This document shows positions 27,649 through 39,967 of a DNA stretch of 64,000 bases, piece after piece. This stretch comes from Xiphias gladius (Eukaryota > Chordata > Actinopteri > Istiophoriformes > Xiphiidae), in NCBI RefSeq assembly GCF_016859285.1, contig NC_053412.1:5331789-5395788 (forward strand). Reading direction: 5' to 3'. The stretch's first letter is position 1. Every line of letters starts with the position of its first letter. Below the pieces are notes generated by a model that did not search any database, was not told where the DNA came from, and saw only the letters and a list, made by a program, of their open reading frames with translations. The position numbers and the translations under genes were made by a program.

Positions 27649-28846
27649 CGGTGCAGAGGCGACACACCAGCAAGACACCAGGAGGTTTGGACACACTGTT
27701 GGTGTTTTGTTTTGTTTTCAGATTACAGAGGTCAGAAGATCTCAAGAGAAAATCTTTTCTACGCAATGACATGATATAAAGACGCAGCACTCCTGCCGCC
27801 GTTTACATAGCATTCTGGATGTCTCACTTTCACCTTAAAAGTATTTCCAGACATAATATCTGAGCAGAAAGATTTGTTTTACAAGTTAAAATATTTCTGT
27901 CCAACTCTATGTCTTAACTTGGCTTTCACTAAGTGTGCATGTCTTTCTTATTAATGTATGCAGCTTCATAGTATCACTGTGAATTATTCGGGTTTGTCAC
28001 TTTGTTGCTCTGTTGCGAGTGGTTTTTTTATAATCAGATCAGAGACATTCTCTTGTTCAAGGTATAAAAAGTCTTTATTGATAACCAAAAATAACACAAA
28101 TGTCACATTTGAGAGATTATCGCTGTCAAGGAGCTGCATTACAACACATCAGTTATACACTTATGTACATTATTGCCGCTTATTTTAAAAATATCTGTGT
28201 TCCATCCCTAGAAATGGATAAATGGTTGTTTCATTGTCTGCATCAACTGCAACAGATAAATACATCAAAGATGAACACAAATACTCACAACACAAATAAA
28301 CATTGATTTTCATTCCACAACATGACAATCTAACACACTTTGTGTTCTAAAATTACTCTTCAGTTCCATTTATTTTGATCACAGTGACATCCTCACACAA
28401 ATCTGTGTCTGTAAATAATTTACTCTCATTTATTAAATGAATCTACATTGGAACTACTCTCTAAAAATGTTTTTTTAATTTTTTTTTTTTTAAAGTCTGT
28501 ACACATTGAACATAATATTGACACAACAAACAGTAGCCTTTTGCAGTTTTCAGACCACCGTAGATAAGGATTAGGTTATAGCGGAACAGTTCTTATCTTA
28601 AAAGATTAAAAAAGAATAAAGCGGTACTGACAGTTTTCATTTTACTGTTAATTTTCTATTGCATGTAGTCTTTATGCAAAAAAAGACACTAAGAAAATCC
28701 CTTGTTTTAGATGTCTAGGAACCATGAGGATGATTTTAGAGTGGGTGAGATATACTGTAAGATGACCTTCTACCTCAAAAGATTAAAAAGAAAAAAAAAA
28801 GAATCTTGTTACCAAAAGATGAACAAATTAACAAGTATCACTGATG
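27649..28846. other. Tail-to-tail interval holding the ect2l and filip1 3' ends
   Basis: This 1.2-kb interval lies between the two convergent stop codons and must hold both 3' untranslated regions. Plus-strand AATAAA signals at 28295-28300 and 28615-28620 could serve ect2l. Minus-strand signals, read as TTTATT on the plus strand at 28429-28434, 28369-28374 and 28074-28079, could serve filip1. Whichever are used, the transcripts probably end close together or overlap. Confidence 0.5.
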
Positions 28847-29062
28847 TCACAGTCTGCGGTTCACTAGATTTGGGTTGTTGTTGTGTGCTCCAGGCACGTG
28901 GGCGTGCTGCTCTTTTCCCGTGGTTAGATGCGCCTGTGGCGGCTGATTCTTGTTCTGCAGTGCCAGGTTTGCTGCCGTGCCGTTTGTCCCTTTCTGGGAG
29001 CCGTAGCTTTTCGGTTTGGGGATTCTGGTAGGTCCCGGTCGTCGGAATGCTTCTAGAGGTAT
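28847..29062 (-). CDS. filip1: filip1 terminal coding exon (71 aa)
   Basis: On the minus strand the acceptor GTTTTTCCACAG precedes an open frame starting IPLEAFRRPGPTRIPKPK and ending NLVNRRL with TGA at 28849-28847. The frame continues exactly (phase 0) from the large exon at 34698-37533, whose last codons read PSQIT. The PTRIPKPK core matches the basic PTRIP segment near the carboxyl end of FILIP1/FILIP1L proteins. The rest is low-complexity and Asn/Gln/His-rich. The intervening intron is 5.6 kb. Confidence 0.72.
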   Translation of the reverse strand: MPLEAFRRPGPTRIPKPKSYGSQKGTNGTAANLALQNKNQPPQAHLTTGKEQHAHVPGAHNNNPNLVNRRL

Positions 29063-29412
29063 CTGTGGAAAAACGCAGATAGATAATGAAATAGAGTCTG
29101 ACATAGAGTGGGGATACTGTTGTTTTAAAGGCTGAGCTTTCAATTATTTGTTTTTAAAATACAACAGAGTAAATGAGGAAGAAGTGGGGAGGAAATGGGG
29201 TATACATTATGCAGGAAAGGGTTATAGACACAAAAGGTAGGTTTGCAGTTTTGACCAGACGATGGCGGTGACTTGATCCACGGGCTGAATTGTTTCCAGT
29301 AGTTCAGTCAAGATCTGATGCAATACTGATAATGACCACTAGATGATATCAAATCAAACTTTATGAACAGTAAACGACCACAGTGCCAAGCTTTTACTGC
29401 ATGACTGCTGCA

Positions 29413-29458
29413 CTTTGGCTTTGTCCCTAAAAGAACTCTGTTAGGGACAAAGCCAAAG
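29413..29458. repeat. Perfect 18-bp inverted repeat, 10-nt loop
   Basis: CTTTGGCTTTGTCCCTAA (29413-29430) is followed by the 10-nt loop AAGAACTCTG and then its exact reverse complement (29441-29458). It lies inside the last filip1 intron. The stem does not extend further and no known element ends were recognised. Confidence 0.9.
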
Positions 29459-31539
29459 AAAATAAACTTTGGGGTTTTTTTTTTTTTGGATGATCAAAAC
29501 AACTATCTCATAGTAACTGGATGAGAGAGTATAATTGTCTCTATATTTTATTGTCTATATATTACAGTTCCACTGTGTAATATTAAAATTGTAACCAGTG
29601 TTCCCAGTGACTAGGTGGCTATGGAAATGCATAACATCCTTTTGAGAATGTTGCATATGGTTACATGTTCAGAGTTACATGATTTTACATTGTTGGTTAC
29701 AATAATTTCTTTTTCAGTTAATGCATCTTTTGTACACTGTTCAGTGTCCTGTAAGTGTGCTTTTCCGGAGAAAAATTCAAATAAGGTAAAATGTGTAAAG
29801 CTGCAGCAATTACTCGATGAATCGACGAAAAGAAAATTAATCTGAGACTATTCTGATCATTTATAAAATATAGAGGGAATTTTTCACTATTTTCTGACAC
29901 TTTATAGACAAAATGAGTGATGGATAAATCAGTAACTCATAATGAAAATAATCATTACTCTCAGCCCTAGAAATGTGTGGGGTTTTTTGTGTAGTTTTTT
30001 TTTGTTTAGAATGATTAACCTCCTACACTGCATGGAAAACAACTAATAACCTAGCCCCAGTTGATTCTTATAATAATAACAGTGTGAGTATGTTGCTTAA
30101 TGTTTGGCCGTTTTTGCGGTACAATCTACAAACAGGAGAAGGAAATATCACGGGAAACATCGCATTTCTCAGATTCTTAAACAACTCACTGCTTTGCTTA
30201 GTGTGCAGTCAGGTTTTAATCAGTGTGTTTACATGCGCAGCAGCGTGCCAGGATACTGAGGTACATCACTTTTGGATTGGTGCTTGTACAGTAGAAAACA
30301 TATCCTGTTTACATTAACTCTGATAAGATGTTTCCACAGTTATGAGAAGACTTCAGCAACAGTTAGCATATTGAGCTCATTCAATTGTTGTATGTTTTGT
30401 TTACTTCTTGCAAATTCAGGACCAGGATGCAGTGATTTATATAAACAGCTCATACATTAACTGATACAAGCAATAGTCCAAAGTGCTTTGCACATGTAAA
30501 CCACACTGGCTATCATCTTCATGTTTCTAGGATTTTGGCCTTTTTCAGAAAATGCTCTTTTTTCTTCCATCAAATTTCATGTTTTTATATGGTAATTGTG
30601 TCTCTGTGTGTCTAAATTAGCTATATAATTCATACATCTGACAACTGAACATCCAAACAAATCCAGGCAAATGAACAGTCGGATGTCTGGGTCTTTCTGT
30701 TTGCTCCAGAGACTAGATTGGTTAACAAGGGATGCAGTTGGCACATAATGTAATTTTCAATCACATTGTCACAGCTTGGGTCTTCGTTTTTCTCAGCACC
30801 TACTTTTGGAAAAGGTAATTATATTCCTAATGCTCTTGTATGCCACCTCAAATAATCCGCTTGAATAGCATTTTAGATATCTGTATGCCTCCTTCCTGTT
30901 TGAAACCAAAAAAAAAAACCATTTTGCGACTTTTGAGGCTTATTTAAGATTTCAGGCATGGGGTTTTAGTTACAGTCTCTCTCTTTGACAAGGTATCATC
31001 GATCTGATCTAGATTTCTGCATCTGAGTGAAACTGAACGTTTTCGGTATTTCCATGAGTTTCATCATACTTTGTTCCCAAGCAACGCAGGCAACAACAAA
31101 CCTAACCCGAGAAAAGCACTTGGATATGTTCATGCGTGGCTTGAGGTTTTGAGAATTAACAAAAATCTGCAGTGACCTATATCCTTAAATATTGATACAG
31201 GGTATGCATTTCAGAATAAGTAGGGCCTGTGCCTCAACAGAGCCAATGGGCCAAAAAATCTGTACGGGCTCCACGTCATGGGAATGTTGTTGATTTTACA
31301 TGGAAAGAGACCTTAATGTGCGGCTTTGTTCTCTCGTATATCAGTGGTGCAGCAGGAGTTCAGCTAAGTACTTCCTCTAGCCAGCGCCCTGGAATACCGG
31401 CGCGGCTGTTTCCATAGCAACCAAACATGAGGTCTGTTTTGGTGCTTATGATGCAGTGGGAGAGAGGCTACTTTCACAGTGTCTACGCTCTCACACTCGG
31501 TATGAAGCCTTTTGTTTAGAGAATGCCCCCACACTGCTG

Positions 31540-32210
31540 TTTATTGTCCTTCCCCAGTTTTATTGTGCCTGTCGCTCAAGGTGAGCAAATTCCTCAGCGA
31601 TTATTATCATTGTGGGCTAAAACGAGGAAATCCGCTCTCGCCTGCAGTGTGATACACACCTTGTCTTTCTGGCATGCACGGTGGTAATTTGGCTTTCTTG
31701 GCTGCACTTGTCTCAGATCAGTGGCGGGTTGTTTGAAATTACATTAGTATGTTTGTTGTTTTTCGATGTCTTATTATTACGCCAATAATGCCGCCGTTTA
31801 TCAGCAGTATCACTGTGTGTTTAGTGTGATTACGGCCTCGGTTTCAGCCAACAGAAGCAAGCATCTCTGTAGGCTTTTCAATGAAATACCATTTGGCTTC
31901 CAGTGTGTCACTTGATACTCATTTTATCAGTCTGGCCGGGATACCGTGCACAGATCTGTCTTCCTTGGCTGAACCAGATGAGCACAGTTTATGAATCGAC
32001 TAAGTCTAAAGTGAGTCAGGGGGTAATTGAGGTCGCAGACAGCAATCCCAGCTGCTGGATGCTTTCTCAAGTAGTGGTCTAATGAATAGCATCTTGTTTA
32101 GCCCCTGCATCATTTCATCGTGCCCAGACTGATTTGGATCCAGTTTCTCCAGCTGCGCTCCTTCCCACTCATTCAATTTAATGCTTGATTTAATCACCTC
32201 CTAGCTGTCA
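31540..32210. promoter_or_regulatory. Candidate intronic enhancer (conserved-element texture)
   Basis: About 670 bp of balanced base composition without microsatellites. It is dense in homeodomain-type cores (TAATTG, TTAATG, GGTAATTT, CTAATGAATAG) and contains two CAGCTG E-boxes (about 32049 and 32151). It lies within the last filip1 intron. The call rests on texture only; conservation was not tested. Confidence 0.3.
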
Positions 32211-34697
32211 CACAGGGTTGTTTGTGTATGTGTGTGTGTGTTTGGGCTGGGTTTGCCACTTTCCTGCAACAGTTGTCTTGCTCCATCTAAATGACACTGA
32301 TGATTTGGTACTATTTTATAGTATTTTTGGAGATTTTATCAAATCTCAGCTCTGTCCACCACGAACTTACCTGTCTACTTGTCGTCCGTTAGAGAGTATT
32401 GTTACATCTAATTCATCCTCCTCTGATTTTGTTAATATGGTTTTTGGAAAATTGAAGAATTTAGGAAAAGAGGAGAGTTGGATGGACCTGGATGGACCAA
32501 TCAGGATGGACCTAGTTGGTAAGAAGAGGAGTGGATTATCTCAATTCTGTTTTTTACCCTGGAGTACAAGTGAAGTTTTTTTGGATAGTTATACTCAAAT
32601 GTGTTCTTCTTCACCATGGTGAACTGAGCTTGAAGGCAGTCGTCTTCACTATATAGCCTTGATCCTGAGCTAACTAAGCTTTCTGCATGACTATGAAGCA
32701 AAGAATACCAGCTCTTGTTGATCTGTTGATCCGTACCAGCAAGATTTAGGCCTGCAGCCAGTGTCTGTAAATGCACACACATAATCCCAAAATAGACATG
32801 CATACGAAGCACCAGTATGGTACATATTAAAACCTCTCGGTGGCTTTAAGCTATCATAGTTACTGTGCAAATTAGATATTCCTATGTTCACTTTACTCTT
32901 ATTAAGACTTATTAAGACATTCTTACTTTTATTCACATATACAAAAAACTACTGAAAGAAAGGCCTTTTTTATTTGGTAATTCTTCTCTCTGTAAGATGT
33001 TTTTTTGCAGTAGCTCTGTTTGGAGACATGACATTAATGAGTGTACCACAACAGATAAAATCATCCCACATCCTCTCCATTTTATCCTCTCTCCCTCATC
33101 CCCTTCGCTCCTGTCTTTAAATCTCCATCCGCTCATCATCTTGTTCTGACCTTCAGTACAGATTTTTTTTTAAACAAATCGTGCGTATGCGGTACAATTT
33201 CCTCTGTGCAAACATAAAACCACATGTAGAAGAATGCATATACATGGAGGAACATTCATAAGATTTACTGGTGACTCATTTCAAAGCACTTGATTCATGG
33301 GAGAAAGAAAAATAAAACAGACGTTTTGGGTTACTTGCCAATGAACAGCAAGCTAAGTGAGACTTTCTGCTAAAAGCCTTCTAAGGTTACGCTATCAACA
33401 AATACAGTATAGTTTCAGATCCAAACATCGTATCAGATTTTTGGAAGGGTCTTTTTCGATGTTTACTGGGGTGCTGTGATCTAATCTAATGAACACCCTT
33501 TACATTTTCTGGTGCATTCAATCAAGAAGATAATTAAAAGTTTTAAATGTCTTGAATGTTTTCATGGTACACTGAATTGTAACCAAGTTTTACTAATACT
33601 GTATATGAAAGTCCACTGGAGAAAAGCAACTGTAATTTTACAAATCTTGCATCGCTTCAAATACAAGATTAAACTCCAACAGCAGCCTTATGGAGCGCCG
33701 CTCTAAGGTTTAAAGGTTTTAAGCAGAGTTTCCATTGTATCATTTAAAAGAACTCGAAGTTCACATCACACTGGTTTTCATTCTCGGTCACTGGGTTTCC
33801 TTAGCTCTGCATGCAAGAAGAAACTATGACATCAGCCTATGATTTTTACACAAGCAAGCAAACACATGTGAGAATCCCAGAAGGTTTTTTGTCTTGTAAT
33901 CGGGTAAAGTATGAGTACAAAGGTTTTTCAGACAACTCTTCCACTTGGGTATTATTTAATTGGGTCTAACAAAGTGTTGACAGTTTTCATGCTAAAATCT
34001 GAGAAAGTAAATTGCAAGCTTTTGACTACACACTTTGTAACACAAACACATTGGATTTAAAGTGTTAAAAAGTTACTGTGCATGCACCAAAAAATTAAAA
34101 TCAAACAACTGATTTCAATCTAATTGCATTTTCCTCAGATTATTTTTAATCTTACACAATCAAAACATGCTGAATTTAGTGAATAAATGAAATTGGTAAG
34201 CAATGATGACAAACTAAAAGATAACACTTCTTTTTGCACACTTTAATTTTCAGAAAATCAAACAACTTTACCATAATGCACTATGTGTAATATGAAGTAT
34301 AAAAACTGGTATGATACATCAGTGTGAATAGTCTTACTATATGGCAAATTTGCCATTGAGTACAATACAGTAAGTGCACATAAGTTAAAACCTGGTGTTA
34401 TGTCAAATTAAAGCAAAATTGCTAGTGCTTTCAAATGGTATTGTTTTCTCATGCAAGCAAACAGTTGTTTGAACTTAATCACACAAAACCAAGCAAACCA
34501 ACCAAAATATAAAAGGAAAACATTCAAACCTCAGTTTAAGCTCATAAATCAAGTAAAACAGACATGTAAATGTATCAGGGTATAGAGTTGGGGTATGAGA
34601 GTCTAAGCTTGTATTGGATCTCATGGGCGGGATTCACTAACAAAGGATGGGATGGAGGGTTTTGGGGGTTATCAGGTCAGTCATAGGCATTACTTAC

Positions 34698-37533
34698 TGT
34701 AATTTGTGATGGCCTTTGGATTGGGGTGGAGGTGGGCTTAATCATGATGCTACTTGTGATTTTGCTGTTGCCTTTGACAGTAGGAGTACTGCAATTTGCA
34801 AGCACCTGAGTCCTTTGCTCCTGGAGTCCAGGCGTGTGGCATGGACTCAGAGTTTGTGATGGAGTGCTGATGCTCTGAATGAAGGGGCTGCCTAAGTGGA
34901 TGTGGATTTTGTTGTCCTCTGTGGTGATGACGTTTGGTCCCGAGCTGTTAGACCTCTGGACCTGCCAGTTGCTCTGCCTTTCCGGGGTCACACGGAAGAT
35001 GGCGTGCCCTCCAACAACCTCCACTGGCTCAGAGGAAAGGGAGCGGTCAGGGGTGCCAGTTGTGACCGACACAATCTGTATAGGTGATATGGCTCTGTCT
35101 GGTGTTACAGAGCCACAAGAGTCTGGGGTCATTGCTCTTGAGTATGTAGCCATAGTGAAAGGTGATAGGGCCCTATCTGGCGAACATGGCTCATCAGACA
35201 TAGGGGAACCTTTAGATTTTGTTGTTGGGGAAATGGATTTTGCTGTAGGAGATATGGAAGCATTCTGGATGATGGTAATTCTCTGTTTGGGTGGACCGCC
35301 ACTTGTGGGTATGACAGCAGTGCTGGTGAATGACTGGGTGTTTTCTGTGGTTGGGCTGGTGATCTCTAGCATTGCTGTGTTGTGTCCGTGGTCAGGAGTC
35401 ACTTTAATGTGCAGGGGCTGCCCAGGACTGTGAGTCAACACAACATCTCCAGGCTGGACGAGGTTGCCATTCTGCCGTGACTGCACTTTGCCATTCACCT
35501 GAGGAGGGGTGTCTTTGTTTTTAAGGAACGGGACTCGTGCTCTTCTCATGTTGTTGTTTAGGTTATTTACATTATTGATAAGTGAGGGGCTGCATTTGTT
35601 GAGCTGAAGCTCGTTGCTGTAATTTGCATTATCTTCAGGTTCACTCTCATCATACAGCTTGCCATTCACCACAGCACGTTCCAGTGGTGCCACTGTCTTG
35701 CAGTTTGGAGACATGAGGTCAAGAGGCTCTGTCTGAACTTCCTTTGTGGAAACATGAAGGTCTGAAAAGCGTCTTCCATTCATGCCAGGGCGAAGACTTT
35801 TGCTAAATCGTCTGTATCTTTCAAGCTCTCGAGTGAGTGTCTCCATTTCTCTGCCAAGTTCCTTGTTTCTGACCTCCTGCTGGGTCAGTTTTCTTTGCAG
35901 TGTAGAGTGGTCAGTTTTCACGCGGCAAATGGATTCTTCTGTTCCCATGTATTCATGAATCTTCTCTTTCAGAGCTGCAACCTCTCTGGTCAAATGACTA
36001 GACTTTGCCTCCTCTTCCTTCAAGCGCTTATAAAGAAAATGCTCTTGGTTGCACTCTTTCTTTTCAGCCAGTTGATACTTTGAAAGTTCTTTTCTGGATA
36101 TTTCCAGCTCTTCCATCAAGGCTTTAGCTTTTTCTTGTTCATTGGTGAATCTTTTCTCCAGTGATTCAAACTCCTCTGTTTTTAATAAATCACTTTCTAC
36201 CACCTTCATGTCCTTTAATTTACGTCTGAGACGTTCAACCTCCTGCGTCAAATCCTTTACTTTGTTGTCCTCCTGTTGGAAGCGGTTAGCAATAGGTGTT
36301 TTGATGTGCTCCTCTTTTGCTTTGTTTCTCAGGTGTTCCCTTTCTATGGTCTCCAGAGATTGCAGCCTTTTCTTCATCATATTGATCTTTGACTCCAAAT
36401 CATTGCTCTTTTCCTCCTCATCCCTCAACTTAGCCTTCAAGTCATCCCTTTCCTTTGTAGCGCTGCACATTTTCTCCTCCAGCTCAGCCTTTGACCTCAG
36501 TGCTTTCTTGCTCTCCTCAATTAGCTTCTCTGTGACAGACGTAACTTTGTCCTGCTCAGCCTGAAGTTTGCCAGTGCTGTTCTGGACCTTGTTCTCCATT
36601 TGCTTTAGCTTCTCTGCCATTGCCTTCCTCTCATCCACCAGCATGACTGTCAGAGTCTTTAACTTGGTTAGATCTTCCTTCAATCCCAGTTCTGTCTTTC
36701 CCAGTTGGGTTTCAGCTGCCTCCAGTTCCTTGACCCTGACTTTCAAGACTTCCAGCTCACTGGTCAGAACCTTTGACACTGTCCTCTCCTTCTCCAGGTT
36801 ACTTTTGAGTGAGCTGCATTCTTGTTTGCTCTTGCTGAATGCATCCTCTAATTTTTCTAAGTCCATAATTCTGTGGTTCAGCTTATCGACTTCAGCCTTC
36901 AGGCTTCGGCTTTGATTGGCCTCTTTCTCCAGTTTCTTGTTGAGGTCCCTGCAGTGGTCCTCCATTCTGATCAACTCTTCATCCTTTCCCTCCATTTCAA
37001 GTACCCTTTTCCGTAACTCTTCAAGCTCAGACATGAGGCTAGAGTTTCCACACTCACCACGGCTAATTTTGTCCCTCAGCTCCTGCAGTTCTTCCTCAGC
37101 TCTACGCAAGGTCTTGTTGGTCTCCTCCAGCTCGTCAAGCTGCCTGCTGAGAGTTGACAGTTTCTGGCGCAGCTGCCTGCTTTGGGCATCCTCGCTGGTC
37201 AGTTTGGCGGTCATGGTCTCTTGTTCCTGATGGTATCGACAGGCCTGGTCACGCAGCTCAGACTCCAAGCGAAAGACCTTTTGCTCCTCTTCCTGCAGAC
37301 GGGCATTAGCTGAGCTCAGCTCCTCCTGGGCTTGTGAAGCACTGGCACTCAGTTCTTGGACCTTAGCTGTTTGTTGATTCAGCTGCTCAGTGAGACGCTG
37401 CTGTTCATCTACAACCATCAACGCAAATGACTTGAGTTTTGTCAGCTCCTCCTTCAGGCTTGCAACCTTTTTATTGTTCTCTTCGTCTTTTCGTTCTTGG
37501 TAGGCCTTTTCCTGATCAATTAACAGCTTCAAC
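34698..37533 (-). CDS. filip1: Filamin A-interacting protein 1, large coiled-coil exon (partial gene)
   Basis: An uninterrupted 945-codon exon lies on the minus strand between acceptor TTTTTTACAG and donor ACA|GTAAGT. It begins [19 protein letters not shown], a FILIP1/FILIP1L signature. Residues 1-575 are heptad-rich Glu/Lys/Leu coiled coil, including the conserved [15 protein letters not shown] and [22 protein letters not shown] repeats. After GMNGRRFSD (about 581) it turns into a Ser/Thr-Pro-rich tail with the conserved blocks [20 protein letters not shown] (about 711) and [14 protein letters not shown] (about 873). FILIP1 binds filamin and controls its turnover, affecting actin and cell migration. 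The amino-terminal region of about 230-250 aa is missing and presumably encoded beyond 64000. I prefer FILIP1 to FILIP1L from the total length (about 1,016 aa here plus the missing part) and the human chromosome 6 link with ect2l. The paralogue choice is not certain. Confidence 0.85.
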
Positions 37534-39517
37534 CTGTAAAAAACACAAAAACAAGGAAAACATGATCTTCAATCAATCCAATTCAGAATTAGTTATTTAC
37601 ATGTAGATAGTGTAAGAAAATTTGGAACAAGATAAGCAAGATTTTTAGTATTGCAACATTATTTACCCACTGTAGTTGCAAGTCCTCTTTATTTATGGTT
37701 GTCAACAGTTTTTGTGAACTTTTTTGATTAACTTCTCAGTAAATCATTGTGAAACTTTTTTGTTTTTGTTTTTTGGCTCATGTTATGTATAAGAAGTGTT
37801 TGAGAAACTCTACACCCCCACTGTCATTCCCCATTGGGCCCACTCCAAGCAATGACACATCATAAACACTGTTATTTTCCCTGCAATTCTGAGGAGGACT
37901 TAAGGATTTATGTCATGGAAAATTTAACACATCATAAAAAAACATTATTTTAACTCTCTCAGGTTGGTAGTCTGAAATACCTGTGGTTCATTTTTTGTTC
38001 CCTTGTTGCCAACTAATTCTCATATGGTTTGGAAACCTGAGTTACTGCTGTAAATATTCGGCTTTGAGTTTAACAATCAGTGAATTTCTAAAAGTTTCCG
38101 TCGTATTCAACCGTGTACCATAAAACCTGTTAAGGCCTCTGGGAAATTAGGGGAAAAGACTGACACTCAGCCAAATGGTGACACTGACCTCTGAAAATGG
38201 TGTGACATACAATAAGGAAAATACAAGGATGTTTTAGACAAGGATGTATTTTGATTAAGTTATTGGTGTTTCGTGGTAATTTGCAGCATTCTTTCATCAA
38301 ACACGTACCCATCCTAAACTATTTATTCAATGGGTTAATAAATGCTTGTTGAAGAGAGGAAATGGTCCCAACGTTGTGCAGGAGTAAGTCAAAGCATAGA
38401 AATAAAGGGCAAGCCCTTGCTCATGGATAAAAAGCAAGGTAAGACACAGAGTTTAAGTGTATTCATTTCAGACTGAGTGACAGCAATGTTTCTCCTGTGG
38501 ACATAAACATTTAATAAATAACTGTCAGAACTGATAAAAAAACAATCTACAAAAACCAAAGGCAGTCTGGTAAAAAAAAAAAATCAATTTGACAGTATAG
38601 CATATGTAATATTTATTTTTCCACAACTAACTGTGTCTTATATTTCTATACATGAAATCCAGATGGGGTATAAAGCACTCAAATGATGTCAAGGTACATT
38701 ACATGTGTGCCACTGAATGTAGTTGGAGCGCTTTAAGAACAGTGTGTAGCCAGGGTCAGTGCGTCTGCCATATGCATACATTACCAGGCCAAAGTCTCTG
38801 CACCCACAGGGGAAGGGATGTTATGACTGCTGTGTGTGCAGCTGCCAGGCATTTCCACACAGATGGCCCATTGGCATGGAACAATCCTTTAATTAAGGGG
38901 TTCCTCTACTAGCAGCCCTCCTCTCCCTTACCAAAACCACCACCACCTACCCTCCCCGTTTCTTCTTATACATTTAAAGGAATTCCCCCTGCTTCGAATG
39001 GCAATTACAGTCCCACGGAGTTTATACAGAAATCCCCCCACACACACAGATGCACCCTCTCAGGGATCACCAACTCCACATGTACACCGGGGTTGTGGGC
39101 CATGATGTAAGTGTGGTAGGGTGGGTCACTTCCCAGCAATAGAGTATATACCATTTCTTTCCTCAGTAGCCGCTAAAGGGTAGGAGCGGGTTGGGGGACA
39201 CATGTTGATGGATCCATGTGTTGTACATGAATGCAGACCATACAACACGCAATAAATTATTATAAGCATATGCATAATAAGTAAAAATTAATTATTAGTG
39301 TGGTTTGGGTGGATCAGGAGATTTGGGGTTTTTTGTGGCCATGTTTCAAGAAGCAAATAAACTATGATTATTCATCCTGAATTTTGACCTAAATGTTTGG
39401 GGTTTTTTTTTTTTTTTTTTTTTTCCTTTTCCATCTCACAAGCATGCGCCATTCAGCCAGGGTATAGTCAGAGTAATTTGGGACAAAATGACAGCCAGCA
39501 CAGCCTGAAAGATGGAA

Positions 39518-39967
39518 AGTCAGTAAGTACATTTACTCAATACCGTACTCAAGTACAAGTTTGACGTAATTTTACTTGAGTAAAAGTAATACTTACTTTG
39601 CAGTATTAATACAAAATGCAATCAACTGATAAATTATGATGTATTGTTATAAAAACGGCTACCCAGCCGTTTATGAAGTAGTTAAAATCAGCCCCATCCT
39701 CACCAGCTCCAACATTAAAGTATTGCCTACACATTAATGCACCAATAATTGTAATCCAATAATATAATATGGATTATTGTGAAATGGGCCATTCTGCATA
39801 GTAAGTACTTTTACTTTTGGTACTTTGAGTATATTTTGATGCTTACGTTTATGTACTTTTACTGATGTAAAAATTTTGAATAGATGACTTTTGTAACAGC
39901 ATTTCTACATTGTGGTGTTGCTACTTTTACTTAAAGTAAAAGGTCTGACTGCCTCTTCCACCACTGA
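39518..39967 (+). mobile_element. AAGTAC-rich interspersed element, copy 1
   Basis: The left end is CAGTAAGTACATTTACTCAA and the right end CTCTTCCACCACTGAC. Internal runs such as AAGTACTTTTACTTTTGGTACTTT and a central AT-rich block lie between. Its reverse complement aligns over several segments with 44127-44850; for example, AGTAAAAGTACT...GAATGGCCCATTT is shared. I know this composition as an abundant fish repeat but cannot name the family. It is non-coding. Confidence 0.75.

Larger units (their letters stand above)
29063..34697 (-). other. Last intron of filip1
   Basis: The donor ACA|GTAAGT (intron starts 34697 on the minus strand) and the acceptor TTTTTCCACAG (29064-29063) bound it. It contains no further exon that I recognise. 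It holds the perfect 18-bp hairpin at 29413-29458 and a repeat-free stretch at 31540-32210 listed as a candidate enhancer. Reading through the donor would add VSNAYD and stop. Confidence 0.7.

Noticed and set aside
28441..29143. Plus-strand 106-codon frame at 28711-29031
   Set aside because: It is antisense to the filip1 terminal exon, with no splice partners or family resemblance.
29413..29458. MicroRNA precursor
   Set aside because: The stem is only 18 bp with no extension; a precursor needs about 22-30 paired bases with flanking stem.
34879..37230. Plus-strand open frames of 62-184 codons opposite the large filip1 exon
   Set aside because: They are antisense shadows of a long purine-biased coiled-coil exon. 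The minus-strand frame is continuous for 945 codons and matches a known family.
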